From NCBI GenBank assembly GCA_030695205.1, contig JAUYTN010000021.1, positions 144,159 through 208,158 on the forward strand: a stretch of DNA of 64,000 nucleotides, written 5' to 3'. Position 1 is the first letter of the stretch; each line of letters opens with the position of its first letter. This document shows positions 60,072-64,000 of this stretch, piece by piece. The stretch comes from Burkholderiaceae bacterium. GTDB lineage: Bacteria > Pseudomonadota > Gammaproteobacteria > Burkholderiales > Burkholderiaceae_C. Both the position numbers and the translations under genes were made by a program. A model generated the notes under the pieces. The model saw only the letters and a list, made by a program, of their open reading frames with translations, did no database searches and was not told the origin of the DNA.

Positions 60072-61553
60072 ATGTTGAAGAAAACCCCCAGCCAGTCCCT
60101 GACCGAGCAACTCTCGCAGCGGTTGGCCCAGCGCATCCGAGACCGCTTGTTGCCCGCCGGGGCACGGTTGCCCAGCGTGCGCGAGACCGCCCGGACCCAG
60201 GGCGTGAACCCATCCACCGTGGTGGCGGCCTATGACCAGTTGCTGGCCTGGGGTCTGGTGGAGGCGCGGCCAAGGCGGGGCTTTTTTGTGCGGGAATTGG
60301 ACAAAAAAGTGCCACCAGCGCTTGATAGCATTGGGTTTCCAGCTACAGGCAGATGGACCACCCTCGCGGCGCCAGAGGCCGCTGCCGCCCGGCCTCAGGC
60401 CTCGCCCATCACCTCGCCCATCAACGCCACGGCGCTGATTCGGGGCATGTTCCACCACCTCAGCGACAAGCCACAGCCGGGCATGGGCGTGTTCCCCCCC
60501 GATTGGATGGCCAGCACCTTCATGACGGCGGCGGTGCGCAGGGTGGTCAGCCCGGCGGCGCTGCAGACCGCGTCACTCAGCTATGGCGAGCCCAAGGGCG
60601 ATCCCGGCTTGCGCCAGGCGCTGTCCACCCGCTTGCGCGGCATGGACATCGACGCTGCGCCGGGACACATCATCACCACCGTGGGAGCCACCCATGCGTT
60701 GGACGTGGTCAGCCGCACCCTGCTCAAACCCGGTGACGCGGTGATGGTGGAAGAGCCTGGCTGGGCGGTGGAGTTTGCCCGCCTGGATGCCCTGGGCGCG
60801 CGCATTCTGCCAGTGCCCCGTGGCCCACTGGGCCCCGACTTGGAGGTGATGGCCCGCTACTGCGAGGCCTCGCCGACCGGTGCGCCACCCAAGCTGTTCG
60901 TGAGTGTGAGCGTGCTGCACAACCCCACGGGCCAGTCTTTGAGCCCCGGCCATGCCCACCGCGTGCTGCAATTGGCCCACCAGCACGGCTTTTATGTGGT
61001 GGAAGACGACACCTACAGCCACATCGCCCCGCCACACGCCACCCGGTTGTGTGCGTTGGATGGCCTTCGCCAAACCATTTACGTGAGCGGTTTTGCCAAA
61101 ATCCTGGCGCCCAATTGGCGGGTGGGTTTTCTGGCCGCACCACCCGAGTTGACCGAGCGCCTGCTCGACACCAAGCTGCTGGGCACCCTGACCACACCCA
61201 GCCTGCTGGAGAAAGCGCTGGCGCTGTGTATGGAGCAAGGCCAGTTGCGCCGCCACGCCGAGCGGCTGCGCACGCGGCTGGACGGGGCACGCAGTCGCAG
61301 CGTCAAGCTGGCGCTGGCAGCCGATTGCACCTTTGTGGCAGAGCCCGCTGGCCTGTTCGGCTGGGTGGATACTGGGGTGGACACCGAGGCGCTGGCCCAG
61401 CGCATGTTGGACGAAGGCTATTTGCTGGCCCCCGGGGCACTGTTCCATGCGGCGCGCAAACCCAGCACGCTGATGCGCATCAACTTCGCCACCACTCAGG
61501 AGGCGGCGTTTTGGTCCACCTTGGTCCGGGTGAAGGACGCCATGGCGCAGTGA
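60072..61553 (+). CDS. MocR-type regulator: GntR DNA-binding domain fused to aminotransferase domain
   Basis: A 493-aa protein. A GntR winged helix lies at about 10-76 (RIRDRLLPAGARLPSVRETA), followed by a class I aminotransferase-like domain with the PLP lysine in SGFAKILAPNWRVGF and HNPTGQSL. It would control the divergent lysE-eamA genes in response to PLP or an amino acid. The linker (residues 78-92) is encoded by a dispersed repeat. Start ATG 60072; a TTG two codons upstream is in frame. Confidence 0.9.
   Translation: MLKKTPSQSLTEQLSQRLAQRIRDRLLPAGARLPSVRETARTQGVNPSTVVAAYDQLLAWGLVEARPRRGFFVRELDKKVPPALDSIGFPATGRWTTLAAPEAAAARPQASPITSPINATALIRGMFHHLSDKPQPGMGVFPPDWMASTFMTAAVRRVVSPAALQTASLSYGEPKGDPGLRQALSTRLRGMDIDAAPGHIITTVGATHALDVVSRTLLKPGDAVMVEEPGWAVEFARLDALGARILPVPRGPLGPDLEVMARYCEASPTGAPPKLFVSVSVLHNPTGQSLSPGHAHRVLQLAHQHGFYVVEDDTYSHIAPPHATRLCALDGLRQTIYVSGFAKILAPNWRVGFLAAPPELTERLLDTKLLGTLTTPSLLEKALALCMEQGQLRRHAERLRTRLDGARSRSVKLALAADCTFVAEPAGLFGWVDTGVDTEALAQRMLDEGYLLAPGALFHAARKPSTLMRINFATTQEAAFWSTLVRVKDAMAQ
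60303..60346 (+). repeat. Dispersed repeat copy in the linker of the MocR-type gene
   Basis: AAAAAA start, AGCGCT, 18 bp, AGCTAC; in frame and coding for linker residues 78-92. Matches the hypF copy in CAGCGCTT-N16-CAGCTAC. Confidence 0.6.
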
Positions 61554-61657
61554 GTGGGCTTGCGTCTCCGGCACTCCCTTGTGGTCCATCCTCCAGATGG
61601 GTCGCTGCGGGTGGATTGCAGCCAATGCCTCCGAAAGCCCTGCGGGCTGCCAGGTCC

Positions 61658-63568
61658 TTATTGGCCCGTCAGCGCCTCTTGTCGCTCCAAGGCCGCCAGC
61701 AGTTCGTCGTCGATGGCAGCGTGGCGAGCGGCCAGGGCAGCGGCCCGCACCGGCTCGGTGGTATACAGCTGCCCGTCGGCCAACTCTTGGTCGATTCGCT
61801 GCTGCTCGCCCTCCAGCGCTGCCAACAGGGCAGGCAGCGCATCCAACTCCCTCTGTTCTTTGTAGCTCAGCTTCTTCCGGGATGGCGCACCAGCGTTGCC
61901 GGCTGGGGCGCTGCTGGCGGTTGCTTTTTTGCTGGTATCTGTCGTGGGGGCAAGGCTTGCGGTGGGGCGGCTGGCCGATGCGGGCGCGCTGCGTGCCGAC
62001 TGCGTCAGCCAGTCCTGCACATCCCCTTCATATTCCCGCCACACACCATCACCCTCGAACGCCAGGGTGCTGGTCACCACGTTGTCCAGAAACCGCCGGT
62101 CGTGGCTGACCAGAAACACCGTGCCCTCGTACTGGTCAAGCAGCTCCTCCAGCAACTCCAGGGTGTCAATGTCCAGGTCGTTGGTGGGCTCGTCCAGCAC
62201 CAGCACGTTGGCTGGCCTGGCAAATAGGCGGGCGAGCAGCAGGCGGTTGCGCTCACCCCCTGACAGTGTTTTGACGGGAGCCGTGGCCCGTGCTGGCGAG
62301 AACAGGAAGTCCGCCAGGTAGCTCTTGACGTGGGTGCGTTTGCCGTTGATCTCGATCCACTCGCTGCCTGGGCTGATGAAATCCTCCAGCGTGGCTTCGA
62401 GGTCGATCTGGTGCCTTAGCTGGTCAAAGTAGGCGACCGATTGCTTGCTGCCCTGGCGCACGGAGCCGCTGTCGGGCTGTAATTCCCCCAGAATGAGTTT
62501 GAGCAAGGTGGTTTTCCCGGCGCCATTGGGGCCAATCAGCCCCACCTTGTCACCCCGCAAAATGGTGCCTGTGAAGTCGCGCACCACGGTCTTGCGGCCC
62601 GAAGGGCCATCAAAGTGTTTGCTGACGCCCTCCAGCTCGGCGACGATTTTTCCGCTCGTGTTGCCGGTGGCGACATCCAGCCTGACCCGCCCGACCACAT
62701 CGCGTCGCTCGGCCCGTGCTGCCCTCAGGTGCTCCAGGCGCGTGATGCGTCCCTGTGCACGCGTCCGTCGAGCCTCCACGCCCTTCCGAATCCAAACCTC
62801 TTCCTGCGCCAGGAGTTTGTCCGCCCTGGCATTGATGACCGCCTCTTGTGCCAGTTGCTCTTCTTTCAGTGTCTGGTATTGGGCAAAGTTGCCCGGGTAG
62901 CTGAGCAAACGGCCTCGATCCAGATCGACCATGCGGGTGGCGACGGCATCCAAAAATGCGCGGTCGTGGCTGATGACCACGGCGCTGCCCGCAAACTCTT
63001 TAAGCAAGCTCTCCAACCAGCCGATCGAATCCAGGTCCAGGTGGTTGGTGGGTTCGTCCAACAGCAGCACATCGGGGCGGCTGACCAGCGCCTGCGCCAA
63101 AGCAACCCGCTTTTTCAGTCCACCCGACAAAGTACCGACGCGGGCTGCCGCGTCCAAATGCAGGCGCTGCAGGGTCTCATCGACGCGCTGCTCCCAATTC
63201 CACGCATCGAGCGACTCGATGGTGGTTTGCAGCTGGTCCAAGTCCAACCCGTCCTCCCCACTCAGATAGCGGTCCCGGGCCGCAATGGCGGTTGCCAGGC
63301 CTTCGCTGGCAACCTCGAACACTGTGCAGCTGTCATCCATAACGGGTTCTTGCGGCACATACGCAATCCGCACATTGCCCTGTACTTGCAGCACACCATC
63401 GTCTGCACGTTCGATACCCGCCAGAATTTTCAGCAAGGACGACTTGCCAGTGCCGTTTCTGCCAATCAGCCCAACGCACTCGCCAGCCTCCAGTGAAAAA
63501 CCCGTGTGATCGAGAAGGGGTACGTGCCCGAAAGCCAACTGGGCATCGGTCAGTGCAATAAGTGCCAT
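61658..63568 (-). CDS. uup: ABC-F ATPase, Uup
   Basis: A 636-aa soluble protein with two ABC domains: Walker A GRNGTGKSS (first) and GPNGAGKTT (second), signatures LSGGLKKR and LSGGERNR, and a linker rich in Arg/Ala between them. The C-terminal 70 residues (SYKEQRELDALPALLAALEGEQ) form the coiled coil that Uup uses to bind DNA or ribosomes. Members act on ribosomes or recombination intermediates. Stands alone; a small stem (AGCCC-TGC-GGGCT) lies just past its stop. Confidence 0.92.
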   Translation of the reverse strand: MALIALTDAQLAFGHVPLLDHTGFSLEAGECVGLIGRNGTGKSSLLKILAGIERADDGVLQVQGNVRIAYVPQEPVMDDSCTVFEVASEGLATAIAARDRYLSGEDGLDLDQLQTTIESLDAWNWEQRVDETLQRLHLDAAARVGTLSGGLKKRVALAQALVSRPDVLLLDEPTNHLDLDSIGWLESLLKEFAGSAVVISHDRAFLDAVATRMVDLDRGRLLSYPGNFAQYQTLKEEQLAQEAVINARADKLLAQEEVWIRKGVEARRTRAQGRITRLEHLRAARAERRDVVGRVRLDVATGNTSGKIVAELEGVSKHFDGPSGRKTVVRDFTGTILRGDKVGLIGPNGAGKTTLLKLILGELQPDSGSVRQGSKQSVAYFDQLRHQIDLEATLEDFISPGSEWIEINGKRTHVKSYLADFLFSPARATAPVKTLSGGERNRLLLARLFARPANVLVLDEPTNDLDIDTLELLEELLDQYEGTVFLVSHDRRFLDNVVTSTLAFEGDGVWREYEGDVQDWLTQSARSAPASASRPTASLAPTTDTSKKATASSAPAGNAGAPSRKKLSYKEQRELDALPALLAALEGEQQRIDQELADGQLYTTEPVRAAALAARHAAIDDELLAALERQEALTGQ

Positions 63569-63852
63569 GGGGGGGTCCGTGAAAGTGCGAGAGCAACTCG
63601 CCTGAGCGCGTCAGGCGGCGACCGACAGCGGCAAAGGTGCTTGCGGGTTCGCCCCCAGATTATCGGTGCCGGTGCGCACCCCAACCCGGGCAAACTCAGG
63701 CACCGTGTTCCCGCCCCAGCCCCGCCGGTCTGTGCAACAAGTCAGAAAACCTAGGGATTTCACGCATACGCCACAAAAAAGCAGTACACTACACGCCCTG
63801 CAGACGAGATTCGTTCTGTGAACCAAGGCAAGCAAGCAAAAAGCAGCATGAT
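63569..63852. other. Gap between uup and the stable-RNA promoter
   Basis: No gene seen. The composition becomes AT-rich toward the right, consistent with an UP element ahead of the promoter at 63853-63883. Confidence 0.5.
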
Positions 63853-63883
63853 TTGGAAAACAGAAAAATTCTCATGCTATAAT
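63853..63883 (+). promoter_or_regulatory. Probable rRNA-operon promoter
   Basis: TTGGAA (63853-63858) and a perfect TATAAT (63878-63883) are 19 bp apart; the surrounding A-rich sequence would act as an UP element. Transcription would start near 63890. Confidence 0.65.
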
Positions 63884-63889
63884 GCAAGG

Positions 63890-64000
63890 CTTCGCTGATC
63901 ACGGCGAAGAAAGACACCGAGTCGACAGATGAGGTGTGTGTTCATTAAAAATACACAGCCGATAAGCGTGGGCGTTTGAAGGCGGTCTCGAAAGAGGCGG
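63890..64000 (+). other. Leader of a stable RNA transcript, most likely an rRNA operon
   Basis: The stretch has a boxA-like TGTTCATTAAAAAT near 63938-63951, then ACAGCCGATAAGCGTGGGCG, which resembles Burkholderiales rrn leaders. No mature 16S sequence is reached before the window ends. Confidence 0.6.

Noticed and set aside
61624..61660. AGCCC-TGC-GGGCT stem after uup as a terminator
   Set aside because: The stem has only 5 bp and no T-run on either strand, so it was not listed as a terminator.
1..64000. CRISPR arrays, tRNA genes, complete insertion sequences
   Set aside because: I looked for regularly spaced repeats, cloverleaf-type sequences and transposase genes and found none that I could support.

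Overview
The window looks like chromosomal DNA of a GC-rich betaproteobacterium of the Comamonadaceae type (Hydrogenophaga/Acidovorax/Rhodoferax-like). This rests on the gene families, the long strings of overlapping stop/start codons, and the order of the nar and hox/hyp genes. Taxonomy is inferred from content; no marker gene is complete here. The genes describe a facultative H2 oxidiser that can also respire nitrate.

Layout. (1) 1-9063, minus strand: nitrate respiration, with narX-narL, a universal stress protein, three different NarK-family transporters and the start of narG. (2) 9112-11254, plus strand: a small operon with an HD hydrolase, a PilZ protein, a ComFB protein and a creatininase-type amidohydrolase. 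(3) 11218-15012: a MarR regulator divergent from a thioesterase, two toxin-antitoxin modules (TacAT-like, BrnTA) and an APH-type kinase. (4) 15598-18120: a lone helicase-nuclease protein of lower GC, flanked by non-coding DNA; a candidate defence gene. (5) 18515-44844, minus strand: 27 genes in one tight block, preceded at 44941-44957 by a good sigma-54 promoter. It encodes an O2-tolerant membrane-bound hydrogenase (hoxKGZ with hupE), its chaperones and protease (hoxMLOQRTV), the pleiotropic maturation set (hypABFCDE plus hypX), the NtrC-type activator hoxA, an NAD-reducing soluble hydrogenase (hoxFUYH with protease hoxW), the H2-sensing regulatory hydrogenase (hoxBC) and the kinase hoxJ. (6) 45734-48613: three AT-rich genes of unknown function, all on the plus strand, with attC-like spacers (possible integron cassettes without a visible integrase), ending at a 101-bp multi-stem palindrome. 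(7) 48811-61553: housekeeping and accessory metabolism (methyltransferase, HigBA, amine oxidase, PhzF, aminotransferase, exporters, a MocR-type regulator). (8) 61658-64000: uup, then a strong promoter and a leader that most likely belongs to an rRNA operon starting just beyond the window.

How it works together. The hydrogenase block forms a closed circuit. HoxBC senses H2, HoxJ relays this to HoxA, and HoxA would activate the sigma-54 promoter upstream of hoxK, which drives the enzymes and, if transcription reads through, the sensor proteins as well. The membrane-bound enzyme feeds electrons to quinone through HoxZ; the soluble enzyme makes NADH. NarXL senses nitrate and NarK proteins import it for NarG, so H2 could be oxidised with O2 or nitrate.

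The observations most worth a second look are the helicase-nuclease orphan, the AT-rich cassette-like trio with its palindromic boundary element, a His-rich stretch placed inside the GTPase domain of HypB, a HypF reduced to its C-terminal domain, and a short dispersed repeat (AGCGCT-N18-AGCTA) that has become coding sequence in hypF and in a MocR-type regulator.
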